This document shows, piece by piece, positions 26,282 to 34,434 of a stretch of DNA of 64,000 nucleotides (position 1 is its first letter; each line of letters opens with the position of its first letter). The notes under the pieces were generated by a model. That model was given only the letters and a program-made list of their open reading frames with translations. It was not told the origin of the DNA and ran no database searches. Origin of the DNA: a bacterium. GTDB lineage: Bacteria; Hydrothermota; Tepidihabitantia; Tepidihabitantales; Tepidihabitantaceae. The translations under genes and the position numbers were made by a program. Where the stretch lies: NCBI GenBank assembly GCA_035505375.1, contig DATJQV010000066.1:1-64000 (forward strand), written 5' to 3'.

Positions 26282-26310
26282 TTGATGGGTGGAATACGCT
26301 CTGGTACTAT
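26282..26310 (+). promoter_or_regulatory. Promoter of small gene
   Basis: TTGATG (26282-26287), a 17-base spacer and TACTAT (26305-26310). Transcription would start near 26317, ahead of GGAGG at about 26337. Confidence 0.55.
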
Positions 26311-26347
26311 GGCGTTGCAACGAGCAGGACACGAATGGAGGAACGAC

Positions 26348-26617
26348 ATGACTGCCCCGAAGAAGAGAGCGGTTCGCTGGAAGGCTAAGTGCAACCTGAG
26401 ACGAGTCGGGGAGAAGCTTGGCGACCTGCGCGAGGACCTGGCCGTGCGCCAGGAAGCAACCATTCCCCGGGTGTCCGCCATGGAAACCAAGGTCAAAGCG
26501 GTCCTCAACGCCTGCGTGGTCTCGACCTTACGGGCTCGCCGCTTGTGCTTCACGGACTCGACAACTGGACCTCTGGACCACTCGACCCCTTGTTGTGGAC
26601 ATCGACTCGCCTTCTGA
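26348..26617 (+). CDS. Small basic, helix-rich protein of unknown function
   Basis: An 89-aa protein whose ATG follows GGAGG by 7 bases and a plausible promoter. Residues 1-60 (MTAPKKRAVRWKAKCNLRRV then GEKLGDLREDLAVRQ) are basic and look alpha-helical or coiled. The last third is encoded by an octanucleotide repeat (26554-26585) and is probably not original, so the gene may have lost its native C-terminus. It directly follows the 12-base array. I do not recognise a family. Confidence 0.45.
   Translation: MTAPKKRAVRWKAKCNLRRVGEKLGDLREDLAVRQEATIPRVSAMETKVKAVLNACVVSTLRARRLCFTDSTTGPLDHSTPCCGHRLAF
26554..26585. repeat. Octanucleotide repeat at end of small gene
   Basis: Units GGACTCGA, CAACTGGA, CCTCTGGA, CCACTCGA. 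Confidence 0.7.
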
Positions 26618-26737
26618 CGGGGCCGTCGAGGCCAGCCGGCCTGGCAACAGCGGTCAGCAGGAGCCGACTCGGCCTTGCCGCGCGTCGGTAAGTCTCTGTC
26701 CTCGTCCGAGCATGACGCGATTGCGTAGCTCGCCCGT

Positions 26738-27889
26738 TCAGATGAGTCGCGGCCTCCGCGTCGCAAGGCGACGGCCCTTCCAACGGGCGCGGCCGGTCAA
26801 TGCCAGCACCATTGCCCGTATGCCGGTGAACGCTGATACGGTGACGATTGCCGGGCCGAGGAGAAACAGGTGCCAAGGGAGGCCGAACTCGAGCGAGGCC
26901 AGCAGCCAGATGCCGGCTTCGATGACGATTGTCGCCGCCGGCACGAGAGGCACCGGGTGGCCGGCCGCCACTGCCGCGGCAACGCCGGCTATCGGGTGCC
27001 AGGTTATCGTCAGCAGCCAGCACCACACGAACAACGCTACCAGCACGCGGTAGTTGAACAAGGCGAACAGGTTTTTGCTGAATCCGGCGACCGCGTCCCG
27101 CAGACCGCAGTACATCCGCGCGCTGGCCAATGACGTCGCGTCCAGCAGGCAGGTGCGAAATCCCTTGCGCCGAGCCAGCTTGGCGAGCGCAATGTCCTCA
27201 GTGGCGTGGTCCCTGACCGCGTGGAACCTGCCAACTGCCTCGTATGCCTCTCGCCGGAAAAGGAGGAACTTCCCGTTCGCGGCAGTGAACGCGACGCCGC
27301 GCGGAAACAGCCGACTCACGGCCATCGGCAGCAACGACAGAATCGACCACGGCACGAATGGGACCGTCAACTGCTCGCCCAGGGTCGGAACTCGGTTCGC
27401 GGTGACCGCGGTCAGCAGGTCGGCCCGCATCGCACTCATGGCGTTCACCGCCGACCTTACCGCCTGCGGCTGAAACACGGTGTCGGCGTCAGTGAAGAAC
27501 AGCAAATCGCCTTTCGCGGCGTCGGCCAGTTGCTCGCACGCCCATGCTTTGCCGTTCCAGTCGGCGGGCAGCGGCTGTCCCTGCAGTACGCGCAGCCGGT
27601 CCGAATTCAGCTCGGCGAGTATAGCCGCAGTGCGGTCCTGAGAGCCGTCGTCCAGCACAATGACTTCGAGGTCAGCGTAGTCCTGCGCCAGCAGCGAGCG
27701 CACGCAGGCTCCGATGGCCTGCTCCTCGTCGCGGGCCGGCACCAGCACCGAGACCTTCGGCCTGCCTGGCGCCGGCGGGAACCGGTCCACGCGCTTGAGC
27801 AGCAGCGCGTTGGTCACGGCAATCAGCGTCTGCACGCAGACGAAGCCGAGAATGTGAGTCGAGTGGACCAGCCAGTCGAGCAAGCTCAC
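26738..27889 (-). CDS. Membrane-anchored GT2-family glycosyltransferase
   Basis: A 383-aa protein; the GTG at 27889 overlaps the TGA of plsY (GTGA). An N-terminal membrane segment (HILGFVCVQTLIAVTNALLL) is followed by a GT-A domain: VSVLVPARDEEQ, VIVLDDGSQDRT, FFTDADTVF (DxD), HATEDIALA near 220. About three C-terminal membrane segments follow. The layout matches CrtQ-like or hopanoid/carotenoid glycosyltransferases. It is the last gene of an operon with a carotenoid-desaturase-like fusion, a secreted protein and plsY, so transfer of sugar to a membrane isoprenoid or lipid is a reasonable inference. Confidence 0.8.
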   Translation of the reverse strand: MSLLDWLVHSTHILGFVCVQTLIAVTNALLLKRVDRFPPAPGRPKVSVLVPARDEEQAIGACVRSLLAQDYADLEVIVLDDGSQDRTAAILAELNSDRLRVLQGQPLPADWNGKAWACEQLADAAKGDLLFFTDADTVFQPQAVRSAVNAMSAMRADLLTAVTANRVPTLGEQLTVPFVPWSILSLLPMAVSRLFPRGVAFTAANGKFLLFRREAYEAVGRFHAVRDHATEDIALAKLARRKGFRTCLLDATSLASARMYCGLRDAVAGFSKNLFALFNYRVLVALFVWCWLLTITWHPIAGVAAAVAAGHPVPLVPAATIVIEAGIWLLASLEFGLPWHLFLLGPAIVTVSAFTGIRAMVLALTGRARWKGRRLATRRPRLI

Positions 27890-28434
27890 CCGACAGGTCT
27901 GGAGTTCAGGTGCTTGAGGGCGACCACTGCCGCATTCACGGTCCATGCCGCGACCAACGGCGCCTGGGGGTGTCGCCAGAATAGGTATATGAGTAGAAAG
28001 GCCAAGGCGACCAGCGTGCTCCAGTCGTCACGCAGCCGGAATACCAGCTTGCAGAGAGCAAGCACGGCGCCCAGCAGGCACGGCGCTTCCCACAAAGTCA
28101 TGCCCGACCAGACACCGAACGTTACCGTAATCGCCTTGCCACCGCGCAGACGCAGGAACGGCGAGAATGCGTGCCCGAGTACCGGCGCGACCATGACCGC
28201 GGCCAGCCACCATCCGCGGAAACCGAGGAGCCAGTAGGCTGCGGCTACCGGCAGCCAGCCTTTCAGGAAATCGAGCAGCAGCGCGAGGCTGCCGACGAGC
28301 GGGCCCGCGGCCCGGAATGCGTTGACCGGGCCCGGGTTGCCGTCACCAACCCGGCGTACGTCGCCTCCGGCCAGCCGCGCTAGCCACATGGAGAACATCA
28401 GCGAACCTGTGTAGAATCCCACCACGACCATCAC
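27886..28434 (-). CDS. plsY: PlsY, acyl-phosphate:glycerol-3-phosphate acyltransferase
   Basis: A 182-aa integral membrane enzyme that makes lysophosphatidate from acyl phosphate. The three family motifs are visible: GDGNPGPVNAFRAAG near 30, LLDFLKGWLPV near 55, GHAFSPFLRLRGGKAI near 85-100. There are five hydrophobic segments. The start is uncertain: GTG at 28434 or ATG at 28431; the frame is open further upstream with hydrophobic codons. Confidence 0.9.
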   Translation of the reverse strand: MMVVVGFYTGSLMFSMWLARLAGGDVRRVGDGNPGPVNAFRAAGPLVGSLALLLDFLKGWLPVAAAYWLLGFRGWWLAAVMVAPVLGHAFSPFLRLRGGKAITVTFGVWSGMTLWEAPCLLGAVLALCKLVFRLRDDWSTLVALAFLLIYLFWRHPQAPLVAAWTVNAAVVALKHLNSRPVG

Positions 28435-28454
28435 GATGCCGCGCAGCAGCAGGA

Positions 28455-29165
28455 CTAGTTTCCTCCGGTTGCCGGACTCAGGATGAACTCATGGTCGCTG
28501 TACACGTCCTGGATTGTGATGCGCCTTCGCATCAGGTCGAAGAGGAACTTGAGCTTGAGGTCCATGTTCATGTCGAACCGTACCGGCACCCAGAACCCGT
28601 TGACCCGGTCATAGTCGAGTACCATGCTCGCGTCGGTCACGACGAATGGCAGGCGCGCGGGCAGAAACTCCATCCGCACCACGTCGAAGCTGTCCTTCAG
28701 CACCCAGGCCTGTCCGCGCACGGTCTTGTCCGAAGGTGATACCGGCTCGAACCCGACAATCCAGGCGTCCAGTCCGTGGCAGGTCCCGGACGAGATTACG
28801 TCGTAGTGGTAGTCTGCCCGAGTCTGAAGCATGAAGGGCATCCTGGAATCGGTCGACATCACGCCTTTGCTGCGCAGGTCGGCGATGGTGCGTTCCCGAT
28901 CGCGGCCCTGTAACTCGCGCCCGTTGGCGGTGACCGAGAGGAACTCATTCTCCTGCTGCCCGCCACGCCTCCATGAAACGCGCCGAGTGCAACCGATGGT
29001 CTTCGCCGTACCGGCTTTCAGGTCCTGCTCCTCATACCGGTAGACCGCGTTGTAGCTGACACCCGCTGTCAGGCGATTCGTCTGTGCCAGCCGGTCAAAC
29101 ACGCGGTCTACTACCGAGTCTTGCCCGATTGTTGCTATTGCCAGGACAAGTGCCAGCCAGCTCAT
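28455..29165 (-). CDS. Secreted protein of unknown function, LolA/outer-membrane-lipoprotein-sorting-like
   Basis: A 236-aa protein; the ATG at 29165 overlaps the TGA of the upstream gene (ATGA). Signal peptide MSWLALVLAIATIGQ. The body has alternating beta strands (YNAVYRYEEQDLKAG, AWVLKDSFDVVRMEFLP, SMVLDYDRVNGFWVPVRFDMN) like periplasmic lipid-carrier folds of the LolA type. No catalytic residues stand out. The context between an isoprenoid oxidoreductase and plsY suggests a role in carrying or modifying membrane lipid. The family is not certain. Confidence 0.55.
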   Translation of the reverse strand: MSWLALVLAIATIGQDSVVDRVFDRLAQTNRLTAGVSYNAVYRYEEQDLKAGTAKTIGCTRRVSWRRGGQQENEFLSVTANGRELQGRDRERTIADLRSKGVMSTDSRMPFMLQTRADYHYDVISSGTCHGLDAWIVGFEPVSPSDKTVRGQAWVLKDSFDVVRMEFLPARLPFVVTDASMVLDYDRVNGFWVPVRFDMNMDLKLKFLFDLMRRRITIQDVYSDHEFILSPATGGN

Positions 29166-31552
29166 GTGTACGATTCTCCAATCATCCGCGCGGCCGCGCG
29201 GCCGTCGGCAACCGCCTGCAGGGCAGAGCAGTGACCACGCACGACCGCCCCACACGCGACGACATTGTTCTTCGCCTTCAGCCCATCCCCAACCGCGTCC
29301 AGTCCGGCAACAAGCGATTTACCTTCAATGCCCGCGGCAATCACGACCGCGGTGTGTTCCTGGGCAAGCCCGCCGACATACTTGACCGGCTTGTCGCCGC
29401 TGAATATGGCTCCGGCGTGAAGCACGCCGTTGAGGTCGCGTGCCAGGACGTCCTTTGTCAGCAGCGCCGGGTCGAGGTCAAGCAGACTGCCGCCCGGCTC
29501 GGCGCGCTTGTCCCACAGCGTCACTTTCCATCCGGCGCGGGCAAGGAAGTAGGCGCAACTCAGACCGGCCGGGCCGGCGCCGATGATGGTGGCGGACTTG
29601 CCTGATTGTTCGGGTTGGTCGGTTCGCCAGCCGCGGTCGCCGGCCTCGCGGCAAACCCACGCCTCGAGTTCGGCAATCCGCACCGGGCCGTCGGCAAAGC
29701 TCATGCGCAGGCAGTGCCGTTCGCAGCTCGGGCCCGGCCGGCAGATGTGTCCGAAGACTTCGGCCAGCGGGTTGGTCTGACGCAGGGCCCGGGCCGCGCC
29801 CGCGAAGTTGCCGGCTTCGATCCGGCGCATCACGTTCCGTATGTCATTCCCGGTCGGGCAGGCGCAGGTGCAGTCCGGCGCCTCGCAGTATTGGCACTCG
29901 CGCGCAAGCCGCATCGCCCGTACCGGGTCGAGCGGCTCGCCCTGACTCGGCAGCGGGGCAAGCGGCTTGCCTTTGACGATGTGGACACGCTGACGCTCGA
30001 ATTCACGGCGGCCGTACTCGGGTTTGCCGGCCGCACGCAGGACAAGGTTGGCAGCGCCGATTCCGGAAACCGTGACCGCCGGCGTGCCCATGCCCATCAC
30101 GGTTGAATCACCGCATAGAAACAGATTGGGCCAGTCGCTCTGCCCGTGCAGGCGTTTCATCAACTGCTGGCCGATGGCCTGCTTCGGCCCGCCGACCGCG
30201 CCGCCATTCTTGAGCGTATAGCGTTCGATGGTGGCGGGCGTCCCTGCTTCAAGTACGAGGATGTTGCGGCGCAGGTCCGGGAACAACGTCTCAATCTGGT
30301 CCATGGTCCGCGCCACCGCCGCGGCCTTGCGCTCGCGGTAGTCCGCGCTCCGGTATTCCTCGCTCCAAGGGCTGGGCCAAGGCTCGGGCGAAGGCGCAAT
30401 GGTCGTGATGGCATGGGTGCCGGGCGGACAGATGGACGGGTCGTCGAGCGATGAAATGTAGAGCGTGAGATCGCCCTGGTTCACGCCCTCGATGTCGGCA
30501 ATCAGCATCTCGACCGGGAGAGTGCCGGCAGGAATCGCTTCGGCCTTGACCCCGATGTAGAGCACGAGGCTGGCATAGGTCGGGACCAGGCTCTTCGCCC
30601 AATCGGCCCGTCCCGGCTTCTGGAACTCGGGCCGCACGAGTTTCCCGTACAAGTTCCAGACTGTGACACCGGCAACAATGGCGCGGGCTCGCACAATCGT
30701 GCCGTCCTCGAACCGCACCCCGGTCGCCTTGCCGCCTTCGATGAGAATCTCGTCCACGCGGCGGCCATACAGCGTCTGTCCGCCCGCATCTTCAAGCGCC
30801 TTCTCCAGCGTGGAGGAGTAGACCTGCGGTGAGCGGGCCGGGTAATACGCGCCGCCCACGTGGTTGTCCACGAACATCGTCGCCGCGAGGATGGCCGGGG
30901 TCTCGGCCGCGGTGCAGTAGACATAGACCGAGCAAAGCTTGTCGAAGAAGGCCATCAGCTCCGGGTCCTTGACGAACCGGCGCAGGACCTTCTCAGTCGG
31001 CATCGAGAGCATTCGGAGCGACGCGAGCATGGCGGCGGGGTGGCGCAGCAGCTTCTTCAGGTTCTCCTGGGGAGGGATTTCGGTCGGGGGCACGACCATC
31101 TGCTGGCTGGCGATGACGTTGAAGTAGAGCTTGTGCAGATAGGAGTAGAGTGCTCGCACCTCGTCGGCCTGCTTCGGAAACGCGGCGCAGAGCTCGGAGA
31201 CGAACCGGTCGTAGTCCGGCCAGAAAACGATGGGCTTGCCGTTGAAGTGCATCCGGAGCAGGGCCTGGTGCTCGATGACGTCCACGTCCGCTTCGAGCTG
31301 ATTCATCACGAACCGGTGCGGGTTGACGCCGCGCTCGCCGAACCCGTACATCAGCGCGGTGCCGGTGTCGAAAGAGAAACCCTTGCGCCGGAGGGTCGTG
31401 CACATCCCGCCGGGCAGGTAGTGGTGCTCGACCAGGAGCGTAGAGAGCCCGCCCCGCGCGACCAGTGCCGCCGCGGTCAGGCTCGATAGCCCGGAACCGA
31501 CGACGATTACATCGTACCGGTCTCGAACCTCACCCTCAGGCAGCAGTTTCAT
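29162..31552 (-). CDS. Fusion of CrtI/CrtISO-type carotenoid oxidoreductase and GltD-like Fe-S/FAD domain
   Basis: A 796-aa protein. Residues 15-520 are a phytoene desaturase/isomerase-type flavoprotein: dinucleotide motif VIVVGSGLSSLTAAALVARGG, GGMCTT, and the C-terminal FAD signature LFLCGDSTVMGMGTPAVTVSG. From about 555 it becomes a glutamate-synthase small-subunit-like module. That part has cysteines CQYCEAPDCTCACPTGND and CRPGPSCERHC (4Fe-4S ligands) and a second FAD/NAD motif ATIIGAGPAGLSCAYFLARAG. The GltD part would feed electrons to the first flavin. It appears cut short before the usual GltD end. ATG at 31552 preferred over an upstream TTG. First gene of the operon with plsY and GT2. 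Confidence 0.8.
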   Translation of the reverse strand: MKLLPEGEVRDRYDVIVVGSGLSSLTAAALVARGGLSTLLVEHHYLPGGMCTTLRRKGFSFDTGTALMYGFGERGVNPHRFVMNQLEADVDVIEHQALLRMHFNGKPIVFWPDYDRFVSELCAAFPKQADEVRALYSYLHKLYFNVIASQQMVVPPTEIPPQENLKKLLRHPAAMLASLRMLSMPTEKVLRRFVKDPELMAFFDKLCSVYVYCTAAETPAILAATMFVDNHVGGAYYPARSPQVYSSTLEKALEDAGGQTLYGRRVDEILIEGGKATGVRFEDGTIVRARAIVAGVTVWNLYGKLVRPEFQKPGRADWAKSLVPTYASLVLYIGVKAEAIPAGTLPVEMLIADIEGVNQGDLTLYISSLDDPSICPPGTHAITTIAPSPEPWPSPWSEEYRSADYRERKAAAVARTMDQIETLFPDLRRNILVLEAGTPATIERYTLKNGGAVGGPKQAIGQQLMKRLHGQSDWPNLFLCGDSTVMGMGTPAVTVSGIGAANLVLRAAGKPEYGRREFERQRVHIVKGKPLAPLPSQGEPLDPVRAMRLARECQYCEAPDCTCACPTGNDIRNVMRRIEAGNFAGAARALRQTNPLAEVFGHICRPGPSCERHCLRMSFADGPVRIAELEAWVCREAGDRGWRTDQPEQSGKSATIIGAGPAGLSCAYFLARAGWKVTLWDKRAEPGGSLLDLDPALLTKDVLARDLNGVLHAGAIFSGDKPVKYVGGLAQEHTAVVIAAGIEGKSLVAGLDAVGDGLKAKNNVVACGAVVRGHCSALQAVADGRAAARMIGESYT

Positions 31553-31668
31553 CGCGGCCTCGCTGAGCAATCCGGAGAACTGCGTCGGGCGGACAACATG
31601 ACCGGCACGCCGGCAGACCCGTGGCGTCGGATTGGTGCAGTGATGTCGTCTCGGTTTGGCATTTATCC

Positions 31669-31696
31669 ATCATAGCCGGTGCGGCAGCACGGTCAA
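31669..31696 (-). promoter_or_regulatory. Promoter of crtI-fusion operon
   Basis: Minus strand: TTGACC (31691-31696), a 16-base spacer and TATGAT (31669-31674). Confidence 0.65.
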
Positions 31697-31893
31697 AGCT
31701 CGGTATGGCGTGTGCCGCCGCGCCGGCTTGACTTTCGCCCCGCCAGGCGGCATATTACTGACGTGCTCAACCCGCGACGCAGAGCGTCAGCGACCGGGAC
31801 TCATGCCGTCGTCGTGACCTTCAAAGAAACCATACGTCCGATGTCCGAGATCGACCGGGCCGTACCCAATTGGCCGACACAGCAGGCGGTGTC

Positions 31894-31921
31894 TAGACCA
31901 ACGCCGGACATCGGCTAGAAT
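31894..31921 (+). promoter_or_regulatory. Leaderless promoter of DUF488 gene
   Basis: TAGACC (31894-31899), a 16-base spacer and TAGAAT (31916-31921), then exactly 6 bases to the ATG at 31928. No ribosome-binding site. The transcript would begin at or next to the start codon. Confidence 0.5.
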
Positions 31922-31927
31922 CGGCGT

Positions 31928-32554
31928 ATGATGGAAGGCGCGACGCAGCAGACTAGCGGACCAGTGGTCTTCACTATCGGACACTCGAACGTCACGCAGG
32001 AGGCATTCGTTGCTCTTCTGAAGACGCACAACATCGAGGTGCTGGTAGACGTGCGTTCGGCACCGTACTCGAAGTACGTGCCGCACTTTAATGGCGACGC
32101 GCTGAAGCAGGCCGTGCTGAAAGCGGGCATCAAGTACTTGTACCTTGGCGCAGAACTCGGCGGCAGGCCGCGCGAGCGGGGGTTCTACGATGAGAAGGGC
32201 CACGTTCGCTATGACCTGATTGCCGAGTCGCCCGAATTCCGCGAGGGCATCGAACGGCTCCTGCGCGGGATTCGGGAACACCGCGTCGCGCTCATGTGCA
32301 ACGAAGAGGACCCGCATGAGTGTCACCGCCGGTTGCTGGTGGGGCGGGTGCTGACCGCGCGCGGCGTGACCGTGCTTCACATCCGGGGCGACGGTCGCGT
32401 TCAGGCTGAAGCCGAACTGGCCGAGGCCGAGCGAAAGCACGCGCCGCCGGAGGTGCAACAGGAGTTCGGATTCGTGACAAAGGAGAAGCCGGAGTGGAAA
32501 TCTACACGGTCGGTTTCGCAGGCAAGACCGCCGAAGCTTTCTTCGGGGCGCTGA
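31928..32554 (+). CDS. DUF488 family protein, first copy
   Basis: A 208-aa protein with the DUF488 hallmarks: TIGHSN near 16, VLVDVRSAPYSKYVPHFN near 40, YLYLGAELGGRP, and the terminal LMCNEEDPHECHRRLL. The conserved Cys...Cys-His-Arg suggests a nucleotide- or metal-binding site; biochemical function is not known to me. The C-terminal 20 residues overlap the start of the second DUF488 gene by 61 bases. First gene of a five-gene cassette. No signal peptide. Confidence 0.85.
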   Translation: MMEGATQQTSGPVVFTIGHSNVTQEAFVALLKTHNIEVLVDVRSAPYSKYVPHFNGDALKQAVLKAGIKYLYLGAELGGRPRERGFYDEKGHVRYDLIAESPEFREGIERLLRGIREHRVALMCNEEDPHECHRRLLVGRVLTARGVTVLHIRGDGRVQAEAELAEAERKHAPPEVQQEFGFVTKEKPEWKSTRSVSQARPPKLSSGR

Positions 32555-32931
32555 AGCGGGCCGGGGTCCGTCGCGTCGTAGACATACGCTTGAGGCCGAA
32601 CGGCGGTTTGTCGCTCTTCGCGCGCGGCACCGACCTGCCTTACTTCCTGCGCGAGTTGCTGGATGCGAACTACGTGCACCTGCCGCTGCTTGCGCCCACG
32701 AAGGAGCTTCTAGACGATTACCGCAAGAAGAAGATTGACTGGCCGGAGTACGAACGCCGCTTCCTGGCACTGCTGGATGAGAGGAAGGTGGCGGCGGAGT
32801 TGGACCGCGAGTTGTTCTCAGCTCCGGCGGCGCTGCTCTGCAGCGAGGCTGAACCCAAGCGATGTCACAGGCGACTGGTTGTCGAGTACCTAGCACTGCA
32901 CTGGAAGGACATGAAGGTCGTTCATCTCTAG
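32494..32931 (+). CDS. DUF488 family protein, second copy
   Basis: A 145-aa protein with YTVGFAGKT, VVDIRLRPNGG and LLCSEAEPKRCHRRLVVEYL. It is a shorter, divergent relative of the first copy. The ATG lies inside the first gene, so the two are translationally coupled. A fragment matching its C-terminal 19 codons recurs at 33666-33725. Confidence 0.85.
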   Translation: MEIYTVGFAGKTAEAFFGALKRAGVRRVVDIRLRPNGGLSLFARGTDLPYFLRELLDANYVHLPLLAPTKELLDDYRKKKIDWPEYERRFLALLDERKVAAELDRELFSAPAALLCSEAEPKRCHRRLVVEYLALHWKDMKVVHL

Positions 32932-32941
32932 ACGTGACCAC

Positions 32942-33625
32942 ATGCGCATAGTCGTCACCCATGTTACGCAAATGGGTGAGAACCACGTGTGCGTGGCCGG
33001 CATCGACGACACGCACTACCACGTCCGGCCGCAGACACTCTCCGGCAGGGCGCTCGGACCGGAAACGCTGCTGGAGAATGGAGGACCTTTTGAGCTCGGA
33101 CTTGAAGTCGCACTCGGTGCTGGCACGCCGCGCCCAGTTCCTCCACATGTCGAGGACTTCGTTTGCGATCCCTACATCGCCGAAGTCCTGCGCCCAGTGC
33201 CGCCGACCGAGTTCTGGAGTCTGATACGGGAAGTCTCTCAGCCGTCGCTACGGGAGATATTCGGCGAGGCCCTCCACCTTTGGCATGACCACTGGGTGAC
33301 AGAGTGCGGTCAGGGCACGCGTTCCCTTGGCTTCCTGCGGCCTGAAGCCGCGGAACTACGGCTAAGCCCTGAGGAGAAGCCACGCGTGCTGCTCTCGAAC
33401 GGGATAGATGTCGCGCTCAACGACCTACGCTTCCATATGCCACAGGGAGCTACGGTCGTCGAACTGCTGGATGCTACCAATCGGCGCATTCGCGCAGGCG
33501 AGGATCTCATACTCGGCGTGGGTCTGACACGGTTCTACGACGATCCCGGGTACCACTTTCTGCAAGTCACGGGCGTCTTCTTGCACGATTCGCCGCTCAA
33601 TCTGACCGGACCGGAGGATTATTAG
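32942..33625 (+). CDS. Cassette hypothetical protein A (paired paralogue)
   Basis: A 227-aa soluble protein that starts MRIVVTHVTQMGENHVCVAG and has HVRPQTLSGRALG and ENGGPF. The N-terminal beta-rich 100 residues and the C-terminal VILGVGLTRFY-like strand (LILGVGLTRFYDD...HFLQVTGVFL) recur in the gene at 33733, so the two are paralogues. From memory this resembles a dual-OB-type family found next to DUF488 genes, but I am not certain. Nucleic-acid binding is possible. It starts 10 bases after the second DUF488 gene. Confidence 0.6.
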   Translation: MRIVVTHVTQMGENHVCVAGIDDTHYHVRPQTLSGRALGPETLLENGGPFELGLEVALGAGTPRPVPPHVEDFVCDPYIAEVLRPVPPTEFWSLIREVSQPSLREIFGEALHLWHDHWVTECGQGTRSLGFLRPEAAELRLSPEEKPRVLLSNGIDVALNDLRFHMPQGATVVELLDATNRRIRAGEDLILGVGLTRFYDDPGYHFLQVTGVFLHDSPLNLTGPEDY

Positions 33626-33665
33626 TCATGATCGAAGATGCGCGGTTAGAAACGAGGATCACTGA

Positions 33666-33725
33666 CGTTTGGTGGCGGAGTATCGGCAGTCGTACGAGCG
33701 GGATGTCCGCGTGAAACACCTGTAG
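33666..33725 (+). pseudogene. 3' remnant of a third DUF488 gene
   Basis: The frame reads RLVAEYRQSYERDVRVKHL then stop, 7 bases before the next gene. The second DUF488 gene ends RLVVEYLALHWKDMKVVHL then stop, 10 bases before its neighbour. The two tails share R, L, V, E, Y, D, V, H and L with no gaps. A TGA lies in frame just upstream, so only the last 20 codons survive. This shows that a [DUF488 - hypothetical A] unit was duplicated in tandem and its second DUF488 copy later deleted. Confidence 0.6.
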
Positions 33726-33732
33726 TTACTAC

Positions 33733-34431
33733 GTGCGAATCGTCGTCAACCACGTAACCCGGATGCAGCCTGGGTTCGTCTGCATCGCTGGGATCGACCC
33801 CAAGACTGGTCGTCACGTCCGACCGGTGTTGCGCGACCGCATTGGAGTTGAGATGCTGGAACCGAACGGCGGGCCCTTCAACATGGCAACCGAGGTGGAC
33901 CTGGGTCGTGCCAAGCCGAAGCCAAGTCCGCCTGAAGTCGAGGACTGCGAGATACGGGCCTCCTCGGCAAGCAAGCTGCGCGACGTGCCGGCTGACGAGT
34001 TCTGGCAGTTGTTGCGGGGGGTCGGTCAACTTAGGTTGGTTGATGTGTTCGGTGCAGCCCTGTGCCGACACGGGAACACCTGCATACTGGAACCCGCAAC
34101 AGGCGAAGCATCACTCGGCTGTCTAATCCCCGGGGACGCGCCGCTACTTGAGGTCTGCACCGAAGCGTATCAAGGTCAGACTAAGAAGCGCATCCGTTGC
34201 CATGTCCGAGACTTGGACGGCGAGTATTCTCCCGCGGTCACAGACTTTCGGCTGTACCATGACGACCAGCAGACGCCTCGCTCGGAGCTGATTGCCAACT
34301 TGAACCGGCGAATGAACGAGGGCGCGGCTGCGATTCTAAGTGTCGGCGTCACCAGGGCGATGAGCCAGGGCAAGCATTGGCTGCAGGTCAATAACATCCA
34401 CCTGCAGGACGACCCGACGTGGCGTCTGTAG
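33733..34431 (+). CDS. Cassette hypothetical protein B (paralogue of A)
   Basis: A 232-aa protein from GTG, starting MRIVVNHVTRMQPGFVCIAG, with GRHVRPVLRDRIGVEM, PNGGPF and AAILSVGVTRAM...HWLQVNNIHL. It aligns along its length with protein A (32942-33625). It carries cysteines at CEIRAS, LCRHGNTC and LGC not all shared with A. The 3-base gap to the next gene suggests coupling. Function unknown; possible nucleic-acid-binding domain. Confidence 0.6.
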   Translation: MRIVVNHVTRMQPGFVCIAGIDPKTGRHVRPVLRDRIGVEMLEPNGGPFNMATEVDLGRAKPKPSPPEVEDCEIRASSASKLRDVPADEFWQLLRGVGQLRLVDVFGAALCRHGNTCILEPATGEASLGCLIPGDAPLLEVCTEAYQGQTKKRIRCHVRDLDGEYSPAVTDFRLYHDDQQTPRSELIANLNRRMNEGAAAILSVGVTRAMSQGKHWLQVNNIHLQDDPTWRL

Positions 34432-34434
34432 GCC

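Larger units (their letters stand above)
31553..31927. other. Divergent intergenic region
   Basis: Holds the promoter of the minus-strand lipid operon (31669-31696) with a leader of about 110 bases, and that of the plus-strand DUF488 gene (31894-31921). A second possible plus-strand -35 (TTGACT at 31728-31733) has a weaker -10 (CATATT at 31751). No gene seen. Confidence 0.55.
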
